Assembly (NCBI GenBank): GCA_964194845.1 | Contig: CAXMNX010000047.1 | Location: forward strand, 1 to 64,000 | Source of the DNA: CAXMNX01 sp964194845 | GTDB taxonomy: Bacteria; Pseudomonadota; Alphaproteobacteria; Rhodobacterales; Rhodobacteraceae | Direction: 5' to 3' | DNA length: 64,000 nucleotides | Shown: positions 8,590 to 17,224 of the stretch, one piece after another | Layout of the letters: every line of letters begins with the position of its first letter | Position numbering within the stretch: the first letter of the stretch is position 1 | Notes under the pieces: generated by a model | The model's input: the letters and a program-made list of their open reading frames with translations, nothing else | The model's database searches: none | What the model was told of the DNA's origin: nothing | Made by a program: the position numbers and the translations under genes

Positions 8590-9834
8590 TCAAAGGCGTT
8601 CGAAAATCACGATCCTGTTTGTGTTCGTCCCCTTGCGACCGTTGGAAACACCCCAGCAGTTCGCAGTCTTCGTGAATATCTGGGCATTGACCATGACGCC
8701 GAGCCGCCGGAAGGGCAGGTTTTCCGCGGCATCCCAGACCAGCCGCTCGAGCAAAAGGGTTTGATTGCGCACCTCGCCAACTTCGAAGGCGACAAAGCCG
8801 CCTGTCTTTACGAGACGCGCCAGTTCGGTCAAGACGCGGCGGATCATGGCTTGCCACGAGGCTTCGTTTCGGTGCCGGTCGATGGCCACTGAAGATACGT
8901 CGATGCCCGCGAACCAGCAGCGCAGCCAGTTGTCGGCGGCATAGTCAACGATGTCCAGAAACGGCGGCGACGTGACAACCAGGTCGATTGATCTGTCCGG
9001 CAAGTCGATCTCCCAGGCCGGACCAGTGCAAAGCTTTTGCTCCACTTTTGTTGCTAGGCATCCCTGCCGCAGCAGCGATTTTGATTTCTTGAGAATAAGT
9101 GCGGCAACATCGCGCGCCGGGGGCGTCAGTCCAAGCTTTTCGTTGATTTTCCGTTGCGACGAAACCGAGACAGCTTGGTTCGGTGGCATCGACCGGCCAG
9201 AGAAAAAACCCGGCGAGTGACCGGTCAGGCGCCCAAGCGCGACCATGCGTATCCAGTCCGCCACCGGGTTCGGGTCGGGATTTTGAAGGGGTGCAGTCAG
9301 AGCCAACCACTTGCGCAGGGCATTGATCTGTCGAAGTGTGTCGGGGTGGTAAAATGCCAGCAGGTCTTCGCGTTCAATATCGCCTGCTTTCCAATTCACC
9401 GATCTGATGGCCGCTTCAACATTGTGCAGATCAATCGGCTGAAGGCGGGGTCGTGTAAGAGCGGCTGATAGTGGGTTGATATCATTTCCGAAAACCGAGC
9501 GACCCCGAAGCCCGGCTTCGATAAGCGTTGTCCCGCGTCCCATGAAAGGATCCAGAACACTGTCGCCAGGAACAGTCAGTCGATCAATGAAAAATGCCGG
9601 AAGTTCGGCTTTGAAACAGGCGCGATACGAGACCTCGTGCAGGGCATGGGATTGCCGCTGAGCCGCGGTCCAGTATTCGTTGATAAAGTAGGGTATGGCG
9701 TTGCGCGTTTCTTTGCGTGTTTGCGCGCCGAAGCGATCAAACGCTGAAATATCGCGAAGAAATTGACTGGCATCCTTACAAGGGTCGGATTGGAGAGCAT
9801 TCATCTGGCGCGCCATAGCCGTAGAAGCGCACAT
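8590..9834 (-). CDS. Solitary DNA methyltransferase (amino-MTase, TSPPF type)
   Basis: The 414-residue protein has the SAM-binding motif I as DPFMGRGTTLIEAG (about residues 93-106) and the catalytic motif IV as VVTSPPFLDIVDYA (about 288-301). TSPPF points to an exocyclic-amino methylase, more often N4-cytosine than N6-adenine. Motif I precedes motif IV, with a long variable segment between them that probably holds target recognition. It is not CcrM-like (no DPPY and a different architecture). No restriction endonuclease, specificity subunit or Vsr gene lies beside it, so it appears to be an orphan. Start 9834 has no clear Shine-Dalgarno; an ATG about 10 codons downstream (MNALQSDP) is an alternative. 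Confidence 0.82.
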   Translation of the reverse strand: MCASTAMARQMNALQSDPCKDASQFLRDISAFDRFGAQTRKETRNAIPYFINEYWTAAQRQSHALHEVSYRACFKAELPAFFIDRLTVPGDSVLDPFMGRGTTLIEAGLRGRSVFGNDINPLSAALTRPRLQPIDLHNVEAAIRSVNWKAGDIEREDLLAFYHPDTLRQINALRKWLALTAPLQNPDPNPVADWIRMVALGRLTGHSPGFFSGRSMPPNQAVSVSSQRKINEKLGLTPPARDVAALILKKSKSLLRQGCLATKVEQKLCTGPAWEIDLPDRSIDLVVTSPPFLDIVDYAADNWLRCWFAGIDVSSVAIDRHRNEASWQAMIRRVLTELARLVKTGGFVAFEVGEVRNQTLLLERLVWDAAENLPFRRLGVMVNAQIFTKTANCWGVSNGRKGTNTNRIVIFERL

Positions 9835-9887
9835 TTAGGATAGAATGTACAGAAGGCAATCCCTTCGATCGCCAGCGGTTTCGGCGG

Positions 9888-10094
9888 TTATTCCTGTTGC
9901 CAGGTTGCCAGTGCGATTGCTGTGACGATTGTCAAAAGCGTCAGAAACCCAAGCAATGTGTAAACCGCAAATGCTTCGGTCGGGCCGTAGCCATGAAAGG
10001 CCGATACCCAAAGCGTGCTGAGTAGTGCGATAGGTAGGCTGAAAAGAACTGCGCCGATTGCCATCATTTTCCCCGGTGTATGCCGGTCAATCAC
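9888..10094 (-). CDS. Small two-helix membrane protein
   Basis: A 68-residue product with two hydrophobic helices: AIGAVLFSLPIALLSTLWV and AVYTLLGFLTLLTIVTAIAL, joined by a short polar loop (SAFHGYGPTE). The start at 10094 is GTG; an internal ATG pair near 10067 is possible. I do not recognise the family. It lies 65 nt downstream of the creatininase-like gene on the same strand, so it could be the last cistron of that operon. Coding status rests on the plausible membrane topology and lack of an opposing gene. Confidence 0.5.
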   Translation of the reverse strand: MIDRHTPGKMMAIGAVLFSLPIALLSTLWVSAFHGYGPTEAFAVYTLLGFLTLLTIVTAIALATWQQE

Positions 10095-10159
10095 GGTTGA
10101 CCCGTTTTCGCAATAGCATCGGGAAGTGAATTCAAAGTCAACATCTGGTTACGATCATC

Positions 10160-10957
10160 CTAACGGGGACCATCTTTTGTAGGCGAAAGCCCGCCGAGCG
10201 GGGTGCCCCGAACCTGGCGAATAAGCTGGATAAACGCGGATACCTGATGTTCGCACGTCAGCTTGCCTTTCTCCGGTGTTGCCAGATGGGCTTCGCCCAC
10301 CGTGCCGTGGGCGTTCAAATCAGATGCGACCCAGCCGTAAGAAAGCGGCCCAATCGGCGGGATGGCGGTGCTATCGGCGGATGATGGAAAGTCGATTGCC
10401 CTGGTCATGTCCACAGTATCGGGTCGAAAATGCAGCATCAGCGATGTCTCGCGGTCGCCACCGTGGATCCCGAATGCCAATTCGCGGTCTGAGAACAGAC
10501 CCTCGGGCGATCCAAACCCGCCCCACTGGCACTTGACCGCCAGCATTCCCGCCTGCACGCGCAACTCGCGCGAAAGGATCGACACCAGGTCGAGGTTGCC
10601 GCCGTGGCTGTTGACGATCACAATCTTGCGCACTCCGGCGCGGGCGACCGATAGTCCAATCTCCCGCCATGCCGCCAGTGCGGTTTCTGCGGTCAGTGTA
10701 AGCGTTCCGCGCGCGTGCAAATGCTCGTTCGATTTGCCGACCGCCTGCACAGGCAGGATGCGAATATCCAGATCATCCGGGCATTGGCGTCGAAGCTCGG
10801 CCAGCATACCGTCCGCGATCATAGTATCGGTGCCAGTCGGAAGGTGGGGCCCGTGTTGTTCGATGGCTGCGGTGGGCAGGATCGCGATCACATCTTCGGG
10901 GTCCAACCCTTCGAATTCGGTTGTGCGGTAGTCGGCCCAGTCAAAACGGCGGGTCAT
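10160..10957 (-). CDS. Creatininase-family amidohydrolase
   Basis: A 265-residue member of the creatininase/MftE family of metal-dependent cyclic-amide hydrolases. Recognisable motifs are ILPTAAIEQHGPHLP (metal ligands), GTDTMIADG, VNSHGGN and FGIHGGDRETSLMLH, which carry the His/Asp/Glu ligands of the binuclear metal site. It overlaps the upstream flavodoxin-like gene by 4 nt (ATGA), so the two are translationally coupled. Position in an operon with a cytosine deaminase-like enzyme, an oxidase and an ABC importer suggests it opens a ring amide of an imported N-heterocycle. Creatinine itself is only one possibility. Confidence 0.88.
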   Translation of the reverse strand: MTRRFDWADYRTTEFEGLDPEDVIAILPTAAIEQHGPHLPTGTDTMIADGMLAELRRQCPDDLDIRILPVQAVGKSNEHLHARGTLTLTAETALAAWREIGLSVARAGVRKIVIVNSHGGNLDLVSILSRELRVQAGMLAVKCQWGGFGSPEGLFSDRELAFGIHGGDRETSLMLHFRPDTVDMTRAIDFPSSADSTAIPPIGPLSYGWVASDLNAHGTVGEAHLATPEKGKLTCEHQVSAFIQLIRQVRGTPLGGLSPTKDGPR

Positions 10958-11595
10958 ATTTCTTCCTTTGCTGTGGGTCTTTCTTCTGCGGCGGTTCGCG
11001 AACCCAAGAGCCGGTCCATCTTTTTGGCAATCTTGTCCAAATGCCGTCGGCGCGATGCCTCGGTAGAGCTATCCATGAGATAATGCGCGGCGAAAACTTT
11101 CCGCAGTGGTCTTGCACAAAGTATGCCGACACCGCGCATCAAGGTGCGCTTTCCGGGCGCGCCAACAACCATCGTCAGCCACCAACTGGCACCGCAGGTC
11201 GTAAACACGCCAAGACGTCTGACATGTTCCAGACCCGGCTGTATCGTCGCGTTGTCGTCATCAGGCATGATAAATGCGACATCGGGCAAAAGAACGCGGT
11301 CCAGCCAGCCTTTCAGCAACGCAGGAGGGCCGTACCACCAGGTCGGGTATACGAATATCAGCGTGTCGCACCAGCGCAGGTCGTCAACGTGGGATTGAAC
11401 AGGCGCGCAATTGTCGGGCCAGGTCTCGTAGCATTCAAGCTCGGATGCCGACAACGTTGGCTCAAATCCTTCCGTGTATAGATCGAGCAATCGTATTTCG
11501 GCCCCTGCACGTTTGAGCTTTTCAAGAACAATATCGCGGACGGCGGCCGTGAAACTTATCGGCTTCGGGTGGCAATAGACGACGAGCGCGCGCAT
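10954..11595 (-). CDS. Flavodoxin-fold NAD(P)H:quinone reductase-like protein
   Basis: The start at 11595 gives MRALVVYCHPKPISFTAAV, the canonical N-terminus of the NQO1/KefF/WrbA-like flavodoxin family (FMN/FAD phosphate-binding CHPKPISF); the longer open frame to 11700 adds unrelated codons. YPTWWYGPPALLKGWLDRVL is the second signature and binds flavin. At 213 residues the length is normal. The protein is a soluble two-electron flavin reductase. It is coupled by an ATGA overlap to the creatininase gene downstream and follows the FAD oxidase gene after about 43 nt, so it may supply or accept electrons for that oxidase; this is inference. Confidence 0.85.
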   Translation of the reverse strand: MRALVVYCHPKPISFTAAVRDIVLEKLKRAGAEIRLLDLYTEGFEPTLSASELECYETWPDNCAPVQSHVDDLRWCDTLIFVYPTWWYGPPALLKGWLDRVLLPDVAFIMPDDDNATIQPGLEHVRRLGVFTTCGASWWLTMVVGAPGKRTLMRGVGILCARPLRKVFAAHYLMDSSTEASRRRHLDKIAKKMDRLLGSRTAAEERPTAKEEI

Positions 11596-11638
11596 CAGAA
11601 GGCCCTCATCCCGCAACCGAAACTGACAGGGTCCGCGC

Positions 11639-13039
11639 TCATTTCGCCACCTGAAGTTTTGGATAGGCGTACATCCGATCAAATGCCCAGTTGGGATCAT
11701 CCCAGGCGATCATTTTGCCGGGGTTCAGCAAACCCTTGGGGTCGGCCTCGCGTTTGAATTGCAACTGGCGGTCGTCGACCGTCTGGCGTCCGCCTTCTTC
11801 CAGCGTATAGCGATGCGGGTTGAAGATCATCGCGCCTGCATCTTCGTGCATTTTAACGATTTCATCCAAGCGTGCCTCGGTTGTGAATTTCACAAGACTG
11901 AGCCCGGCGAATATGGACTTGCCGTTTTCGCGGATGACCTCGAGGTGTTGCAGGATTTCGGGATAAAGCGCGCCGCGAAGTTGGCTGAGAAGTTCAAGGT
12001 GGCGTGGAAATCCATAGCGGACCTGAAGATAGGTAATCGTCGGGTCAACTTTCAGCGCGCGAAGCGTCGTGTGGTTCCAGCCGTATTCAAATACCGGCCC
12101 CGGATTGCGCGCCCAATTGTGATCGTCGTTTCGGTAGATTAGCCGTGCATAGGTTCGCCTTTCCAGAAAGGTCTGAAACCCGTCCATCGAATGCGGCGCG
12201 ACCATGAGGCCGATCAGATTAGTGCCCTCATTCACATATGGTTTCACCCGCTGGAAGTAGGCATTTGCTGTCGGGGCCTCGTAGACGCTCGCAAGCTTGA
12301 TCAGGACACCGTCTTCGTTCGCCAGTTCCTCGGCAAACCGCGCGGCGTCCATGAAATCGTCGGTGGCAACGAACATCTCAACCCAGTCATAAGCGGGTCC
12401 CAAAGGCATCTCGATTTCGGTTATGATGCCGTTTGTTCCATAGGCATGGCTGACGCGCGCCAGTTCCTCGCCGCGAAATTCGAGAATGCGCGGGGTTTCT
12501 TCCATCGTGACAACACGCAGCCGGATGATATTGCCGAGATCGCGCAGCGCGCCCCAGGTGCAAGACCCGACGCCGCCCGATCCGCCCGCGATGAAACCGC
12601 CGATAGTTGCGGTGGCCCAGGTTGAACTGAACATTCGGATTTCCTGGCCCGAGTGTTCCTTGCACGCAGCGTCCAGGTCTTTCAGCAATACTCCCGGCTC
12701 GCAGATCACGCGGCCGGGGTGGATCGCTTTGACCTTGTCCATATAGCGCAGGTGCATGACACACCCGCCTTCCAGCGGCATCGCCTGACCATAGTTGCCG
12801 GTGCCGGCACCTCGGGTCGTGACGGGGACGTCGTGTTGGTAGCAAATCTTCAGGATTTCAATGATTTCCGCCTCGTTAATCGGGCGGACGACGAAATCGG
12901 CGGTGACGTGATCCAAGCGGTCTTTCAGAACCGGGGAATACCAAAAGAAATCGCGGCTGGCGGCTTTGATGGCGGTGTCTTTTTCTTCGACGTCCAGATG
13001 AGAGAGTGCGGCCTTTGCGGCGGCGACGTTGGCGGTCAC
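11639..13039 (-). CDS. FAD-binding oxidoreductase (GlcD/FAD_binding_4 type)
   Basis: A 466-residue flavoprotein of the PCMH/VAO superfamily. The FAD pyrophosphate region reads PVTTRGAGTGNYGQAMPLEGG (about residues 75-95), and TIGGFIAGGSGGVGS carries the second cofactor-contact loop. The C-terminus ends in a GLLNPGKM motif typical of glycolate/lactate/VAO-type oxidases, though no C-terminal iron-sulfur cysteine cluster is present. The protein should oxidise an alcohol, amine or hydroxy acid and pass electrons to quinone, oxygen or a partner. It shares an ATGA overlap with the upstream amidohydrolase gene, tying it to the N-heterocycle operon. Substrate unknown. Confidence 0.88.
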   Translation of the reverse strand: MTANVAAAKAALSHLDVEEKDTAIKAASRDFFWYSPVLKDRLDHVTADFVVRPINEAEIIEILKICYQHDVPVTTRGAGTGNYGQAMPLEGGCVMHLRYMDKVKAIHPGRVICEPGVLLKDLDAACKEHSGQEIRMFSSTWATATIGGFIAGGSGGVGSCTWGALRDLGNIIRLRVVTMEETPRILEFRGEELARVSHAYGTNGIITEIEMPLGPAYDWVEMFVATDDFMDAARFAEELANEDGVLIKLASVYEAPTANAYFQRVKPYVNEGTNLIGLMVAPHSMDGFQTFLERRTYARLIYRNDDHNWARNPGPVFEYGWNHTTLRALKVDPTITYLQVRYGFPRHLELLSQLRGALYPEILQHLEVIRENGKSIFAGLSLVKFTTEARLDEIVKMHEDAGAMIFNPHRYTLEEGGRQTVDDRQLQFKREADPKGLLNPGKMIAWDDPNWAFDRMYAYPKLQVAK

Positions 13040-14313
13040 GGGCTGGTCTCCATGAGATGATCGAGATCCGAGTAGTCAGGCAGCGTGGTGTCGATTGGTT
13101 TTCCATTGCGCAAGACGATGCGGTCCGATTGCGGGCGCGAAAAAAGCTCGGTCCAGTCTCGGGCGTTGCAAATCACAAAGTCGGCGGGCGCGCCGGGGGC
13201 AAGCGAAGCCGCCGCGAACCCGCAGGCATTCGCCGGACCGCTGAAGATTGCCTTTGCCCAGTCGGCGTCGGAGTGATCGAGGTGGCCGATCCGGGTCGCC
13301 TGGCGCATGACTTCGATCATATCCAGATCGCCGTAGGCGTAAAACGGATCGCGAGTATTGTCCGAGGCGAAGCTGACGTTGATCCCGCGCGCTTTCATTT
13401 CATGGACAAGAGTGATGCCGCGATGGCGCGGCGTTCTGCCCGGCGTTCGATCCTGAAGGTAAAGATTACACATCGGCAGGCTGACCACATTCAGACCGGC
13501 CTTGGCGACCAGATCAAGCGTGTCCAGCGCGCGGGCTTCGTTTTGCGTCGAGAGCGAACAGCAATGGCCGACTGTGACAGGCCGCTCCCAGCCGATCTCG
13601 AGAACGATCTCGGCGATCATGCGAAGCGCTTCGGAGGCCCCGTCTAACGTCTCGTCGCTGTGAAAATCAACCTCTAGCCCCCGATCCCCTGCCAGTTCGA
13701 AAAAATCCATCAGGCGTTTTTGAAGGTCGGGGACCGGGTAAGTGACCATTCCAAGTATGCCGCCACACGACGCAACAAGATCGGCGGCTTTTGCATAGCC
13801 GTCAGCGACGCTTTCAAAACAGTCGCAACCGATGAGGCTGGCGGCTTGCAACGATATCCGGTCCGCCCATTCATCGCGCAGCTCAGAAAATACCGGCCAA
13901 CTGATCATTGCTTGCGGCGGTATCGAGTCCAGATGCGTGCGAATGGCCCGCGTGCCATGGGCATAGGCGCACTCAAGGCCGAAAATCATCCGCGCACGAA
14001 CGTCTTGCGCTGACCAGTTCGCGGCCCGGTCGGTTCCGACGGCCTCAAGGGCACCAGAGAATGTTCCATCAGGATTATTCGCGCGCGGCCAGATGTGGCC
14101 CTTGTCGAGGTGCGTGTGCATGTCGACAAAGCAGGGAAGTACCATTGCGCGCTGCATGTCGATCACGTCGCCTGCCGGGCCACTGCTGAAGCAACCGTTC
14201 TCGATCGTCAGATCAATGCCGGTCAGATCACCCGATTTGCCCACAAGGCAGGCCGGAACCGTCAGGTTTGCAAGTGTCATTCTCGTGCCGCTGGGCAGGG
14301 CGCGAAACCCCAT
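13036..14313 (-). CDS. Cytosine deaminase-like amidohydrolase
   Basis: An amidohydrolase-superfamily TIM barrel of 425 residues related to CodA/AtzC. Metal and catalytic motifs visible are VDMHTHLDKGH (HxH), EVDFHSDETLD, TVGHCCSLS and SFASDNTRDPFYAYGD (final Asp). Start ATG 14313 shares its A with the stop of the ABC permease gene (TGATG), showing coupling. It is expected to deaminate cytosine, 5-substituted cytosine, isoguanine or a related N-heterocycle in the cytoplasm. Its genetic link to an NMT1/THI5-type importer, common for pyrimidine-moiety uptake, supports a pyrimidine-like substrate. Downstream FAD oxidase, flavodoxin and creatininase-like hydrolase would act on the product. Confidence 0.85.
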   Translation of the reverse strand: MGFRALPSGTRMTLANLTVPACLVGKSGDLTGIDLTIENGCFSSGPAGDVIDMQRAMVLPCFVDMHTHLDKGHIWPRANNPDGTFSGALEAVGTDRAANWSAQDVRARMIFGLECAYAHGTRAIRTHLDSIPPQAMISWPVFSELRDEWADRISLQAASLIGCDCFESVADGYAKAADLVASCGGILGMVTYPVPDLQKRLMDFFELAGDRGLEVDFHSDETLDGASEALRMIAEIVLEIGWERPVTVGHCCSLSTQNEARALDTLDLVAKAGLNVVSLPMCNLYLQDRTPGRTPRHRGITLVHEMKARGINVSFASDNTRDPFYAYGDLDMIEVMRQATRIGHLDHSDADWAKAIFSGPANACGFAAASLAPGAPADFVICNARDWTELFSRPQSDRIVLRNGKPIDTTLPDYSDLDHLMETSP

Positions 14314-15176
14314 CAATTCTCACGTTTTATCGCACTTTCGTGCCACTTCCTGAGTAGCATGTGGCTGATGAAGTTAGTAACGAGGTAAATCGCGATCCCG
14401 GTCAGAATGATGAGCAGCAGGGCGGCGAACATCTTGGGAATTTGCAGCCGGTAACTTGCTTCGAGGATTCTGAATGCGAGCCCGGATCCGATGCCGCCTG
14501 AGCCCGCCACGAACTCGGCAACGACAGCGCCGATCAGCGACAGGCCACCGGCGATCCGCAGTCCACCCAGAAAATACGGCAGCGCCGAGGGCGCTTGCAG
14601 ATATCGTAACAATTGCCAGCGCGTCGCCCCATAGACCTGAAAAAGATCGCGCAGATTGTGGTCGGCGGAATTTAATCCAAGGATTGTGTTCGACAGGATC
14701 GGAAAGAACGCAACGATCCAGGCGCAGATCAACAGGCCGACAATTTTCGAGTCCACATATATGAAAATCAGCGGAGCAATCGCGATAATCGGCGTGACCT
14801 GAAGCACCACGGCGTAGGGGAAGAAAGACATCTCAACCCATCTTGATAGGTTGAACAATACCGCCAAGCCGACCCCAACCGTGACCGCGAGCAACAGCGC
14901 CATTCCGGTGATCGCCATGGTCACAAACCAGCTGTCGACCAAAGACCCCCAATTGGTGAAAAGAGCCTTGATGACACGGCCCGGGCCGGGAAGGATGTAG
15001 TGTGGAATTTCGTTGACGATGACGACAATGTGCCAGCCGCTGACCGCCAGTATCAGCACGATAATCGGCAGGACCCACCGCCCGACGGCACCGATTTTGC
15101 GGGCTCTGAGCCGCGCCTGTTCCTCGGAATCGACGACACCCGAAGTCGCCACGCGATTTGCAGAAGCCTCGCTCAT
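14313..15176 (-). CDS. ABC transporter permease (SsuC/TauC/ThiX type)
   Basis: A BPD_transp_1 permease with about six membrane helices; the coupling loop near the C-terminal half reads YGATRWQLLRYLQAPSALPY, the EAA motif region. The start at 15176 overlaps the ATPase stop by 4 nt (ATGA) and is preferred over the longer frame to 15221, which would run into the ATPase gene. Length is 287 residues. It belongs with the ATPase and periplasmic binding protein upstream as an NMT1/THI5-SsuA type importer, and is coupled to the cytosine deaminase-like gene downstream. It forms the inner-membrane channel. Confidence 0.92.
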   Translation of the reverse strand: MSEASANRVATSGVVDSEEQARLRARKIGAVGRWVLPIIVLILAVSGWHIVVIVNEIPHYILPGPGRVIKALFTNWGSLVDSWFVTMAITGMALLLAVTVGVGLAVLFNLSRWVEMSFFPYAVVLQVTPIIAIAPLIFIYVDSKIVGLLICAWIVAFFPILSNTILGLNSADHNLRDLFQVYGATRWQLLRYLQAPSALPYFLGGLRIAGGLSLIGAVVAEFVAGSGGIGSGLAFRILEASYRLQIPKMFAALLLIILTGIAIYLVTNFISHMLLRKWHESAIKREN

Positions 15177-15982
15177 GCCGCTTCCATCGCGGTTTTCAAA
15201 GCGCCCGACGCGGCCCGGCAATGTGCGGCGTACTCGGCGGAGGTTCTGAATATATCGTTGCGCGGATAAGGCTCGTCCACCTGAAGTTCGCGGATAACCC
15301 GGCCGGGTCGCGCGGCTATGATTGCGATGCGGTCCGAAAGAAACACGGATTCGAAAACCGAGTGCGTGACGAACACAACCGTACTGCCGGTTTTCTCTTT
15401 CAGCGTCAGCAGGTCGTTGTTCAGCTTGAACCGCGTAATTTCGTCAAGTGCGGCAAAAGGTTCGTCCATGAGGATAAGTTTTGGGTGGGTGACAAGCGCG
15501 CGGGCGATTGAAACGCGCATTTTCATGCCGCCTGAAAGCTCGCGCGGGTATGCGTCCCGGAAGTTGTTTAGTCCAACAAGTTCAAGCGCTTCGTCGATAT
15601 CATGTCCGGCAGTGGATTTGGATTTGCCTTGCAGGCGAAGCGGAAGCCAGACGTTGTCCTCGACAATTGCCCAGGGCATGAGTGACGGTTCCTGAAACAC
15701 AACCGAAAGCGCGCCAGGCGCTTTGTTCACATGCCATCTGATTGCGCCGCTGGTTGGGTGGATCAGATCGGCGATCAATCTCAGCGCGGTGGATTTTCCG
15801 CAACCCGATGGCCCGAGAAGCGAGATGAAATCGCCTTCCCGGACATCCAGATCCATTCCCTTCAACGCCATCACGTCGCGGCCAAATATCTTGTCGACAT
15901 TCGCCAACGACAATATCGGAGTACGGGAATTGATGTTGGCTGCGCCGGATTTCCCCGACGCAGCCTCGGCGTTATCATTCAT
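15173..15982 (-). CDS. ABC transporter ATP-binding protein (SsuB/TauB/ThiZ type)
   Basis: A 269-residue ABC ATPase with Walker A LLGPSGCGKSTAL, Q-loop VVFQEPSLMPW, signature LSGGMKMRVSIARAL, Walker B LILMDEPFAALDE and switch His in VFVTHSVFE. The sequence fits the nitrate/sulfonate/taurine/HMP importer subfamily. Its ATG overlaps the binding-protein stop by one base (TAATG). The enzyme energises import by the permease encoded immediately downstream. Confidence 0.94.
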   Translation of the reverse strand: MNDNAEAASGKSGAANINSRTPILSLANVDKIFGRDVMALKGMDLDVREGDFISLLGPSGCGKSTALRLIADLIHPTSGAIRWHVNKAPGALSVVFQEPSLMPWAIVEDNVWLPLRLQGKSKSTAGHDIDEALELVGLNNFRDAYPRELSGGMKMRVSIARALVTHPKLILMDEPFAALDEITRFKLNNDLLTLKEKTGSTVVFVTHSVFESVFLSDRIAIIAARPGRVIRELQVDEPYPRNDIFRTSAEYAAHCRAASGALKTAMEAA

Positions 15983-17004
15983 TACTGGGCCATCATGGCC
16001 TTGTCTTTGGCCGCGAGCCCGGCACCGGAGTTTGCAAATTCCAGCGTGTAGATCGAGGCGATATCAAGACCGCCATCCGTGACGCCGACCGCGACCATCT
16101 TGTCATAGAACCCCATGATCGTGGCGTCGGTCATCGCACCAATTCCCAGGTCCAGCGCATCACCGGAATCGACGATCCCGTATTCCTTGATCTTCTCGAT
16201 CGAGAAGGCGATCTGATCGTCCGCCATGTCTGGATTGTCGGCCTTGATAAGCGCAATAGCGGCAGACGGGTCGCCATAAAGGAAGTTGGCCCATCCGGTT
16301 GCCGATCCTTCAACGAAGCACCGAACCGCATCAGGGCTGTCTTCGATTGTTTTCTGCATGGTCTCAACGGTGGTTGCGTAGGTGGTAAAACCAGCGTCCG
16401 CCAGAAGCCAGATGTCAGGCGCAAAGCCGCCCTCCCTTTCGATAGCGAAGGGTTCTGACGTGATATACCCCTGCTGGGCGGCGTTTTCGTTGGCGATGAA
16501 GGGTGCGGGGTTAAACGTATATGGCACACGCTTTTCCGCCGGGAATCCGTAGTCGGCCATCATCCACTGGTAAAAGCTTTGAAATCCGTTGTCGCCGACG
16601 ATCAAAGTGTCCAGGTTCTTGAGATCCTCAAAACTGGATGCCTTGCCGGGGTGGGTCAGAAAAACCTGCGGCTCTTTCTGGAAGTGTGCGGCGACGACTT
16701 TCATCGGGATGCCCTCTTTCGCGGCGGAAAACGCCTGCAAAAGATTGCCGCCCATGTGGAATTCGATCTTTCCGGCCAGCATTTGCGCGCGATTGTTCAC
16801 CTGCGGCCCGCCCGGAACGATTGTGACGTTCAATCCGCAAGCCTCGAAAGTGCCATCGGCAACGGACTGATAGTATCCACCGTGTTCAGCCTGCGCGACC
16901 CAGTTTGTGCCGAATGACACATCCGTTAGATGGCCGTCTGCGAATGCGGTGGTTGCAGCACTGATTGCTACGGCGGAAATGGCCGTTTTGAATTGGAAAG
17001 ACAT
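15982..17004 (-). CDS. Periplasmic binding protein, NMT1/THI5-like ABC importer
   Basis: The start at 17004 is set by AGGAGG about 6 nt upstream; the longer frame to 17088 is unsupported. The product (340 aa) has a Sec signal (FKTAISAVAISAATTAFADG) and an NMT1/THI5-like fold: NWVAQAEHGGYYQSVADGTF near the mature N-terminus, then GGPQVNNRAQMLAGKIEFHMGG. NWxxQAEHGG-type starts are common in binding proteins for pyrimidine or riboflavin-like ligands. First gene of the operon that continues to the creatininase gene. A divergent Rid-family gene and a perfect palindrome (17177-17190) lie upstream. Ligand specificity is inferred from the deaminase in the operon. Confidence 0.9.
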   Translation of the reverse strand: MSFQFKTAISAVAISAATTAFADGHLTDVSFGTNWVAQAEHGGYYQSVADGTFEACGLNVTIVPGGPQVNNRAQMLAGKIEFHMGGNLLQAFSAAKEGIPMKVVAAHFQKEPQVFLTHPGKASSFEDLKNLDTLIVGDNGFQSFYQWMMADYGFPAEKRVPYTFNPAPFIANENAAQQGYITSEPFAIEREGGFAPDIWLLADAGFTTYATTVETMQKTIEDSPDAVRCFVEGSATGWANFLYGDPSAAIALIKADNPDMADDQIAFSIEKIKEYGIVDSGDALDLGIGAMTDATIMGFYDKMVAVGVTDGGLDIASIYTLEFANSGAGLAAKDKAMMAQ

Positions 17005-17176
17005 CCTCACCTCCTGGTTTTCATAATCTGAGCCAATAGCGGATTTGTATGCGGCGCAGCCAAATTTGGCCGTTGCATGCCCCCCCACGACTCGGTCCTC
17101 TGTATCGAGACTAGTCAGATCGCATTGATTTGCACGCGCTTTCCGCAGTGTTGAGGCAAATGTTAAACTGCTTGCC

Positions 17177-17190
17177 GACAGGCGCCTGTC
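17177..17190. promoter_or_regulatory. 14-bp perfect palindrome in a divergent promoter region
   Basis: GACAGGCGCCTGTC is a perfect inverted repeat 35 nt before the Rid-family start and about 170 nt before the start of the ABC operon. Its place between divergent, functionally linked genes suits an operator for a dimeric regulator. No regulator gene is in the operon, so the protein is unknown. Confidence 0.4.
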
Positions 17191-17224
17191 GCGGCACCGT
17201 CAGGCGGACAGACGGAGTAAGCTT

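Noticed and set aside
8590..9834. Restriction-modification system
   Set aside because: Only the methyltransferase is present; neighbours are a cyclase and a small membrane protein.
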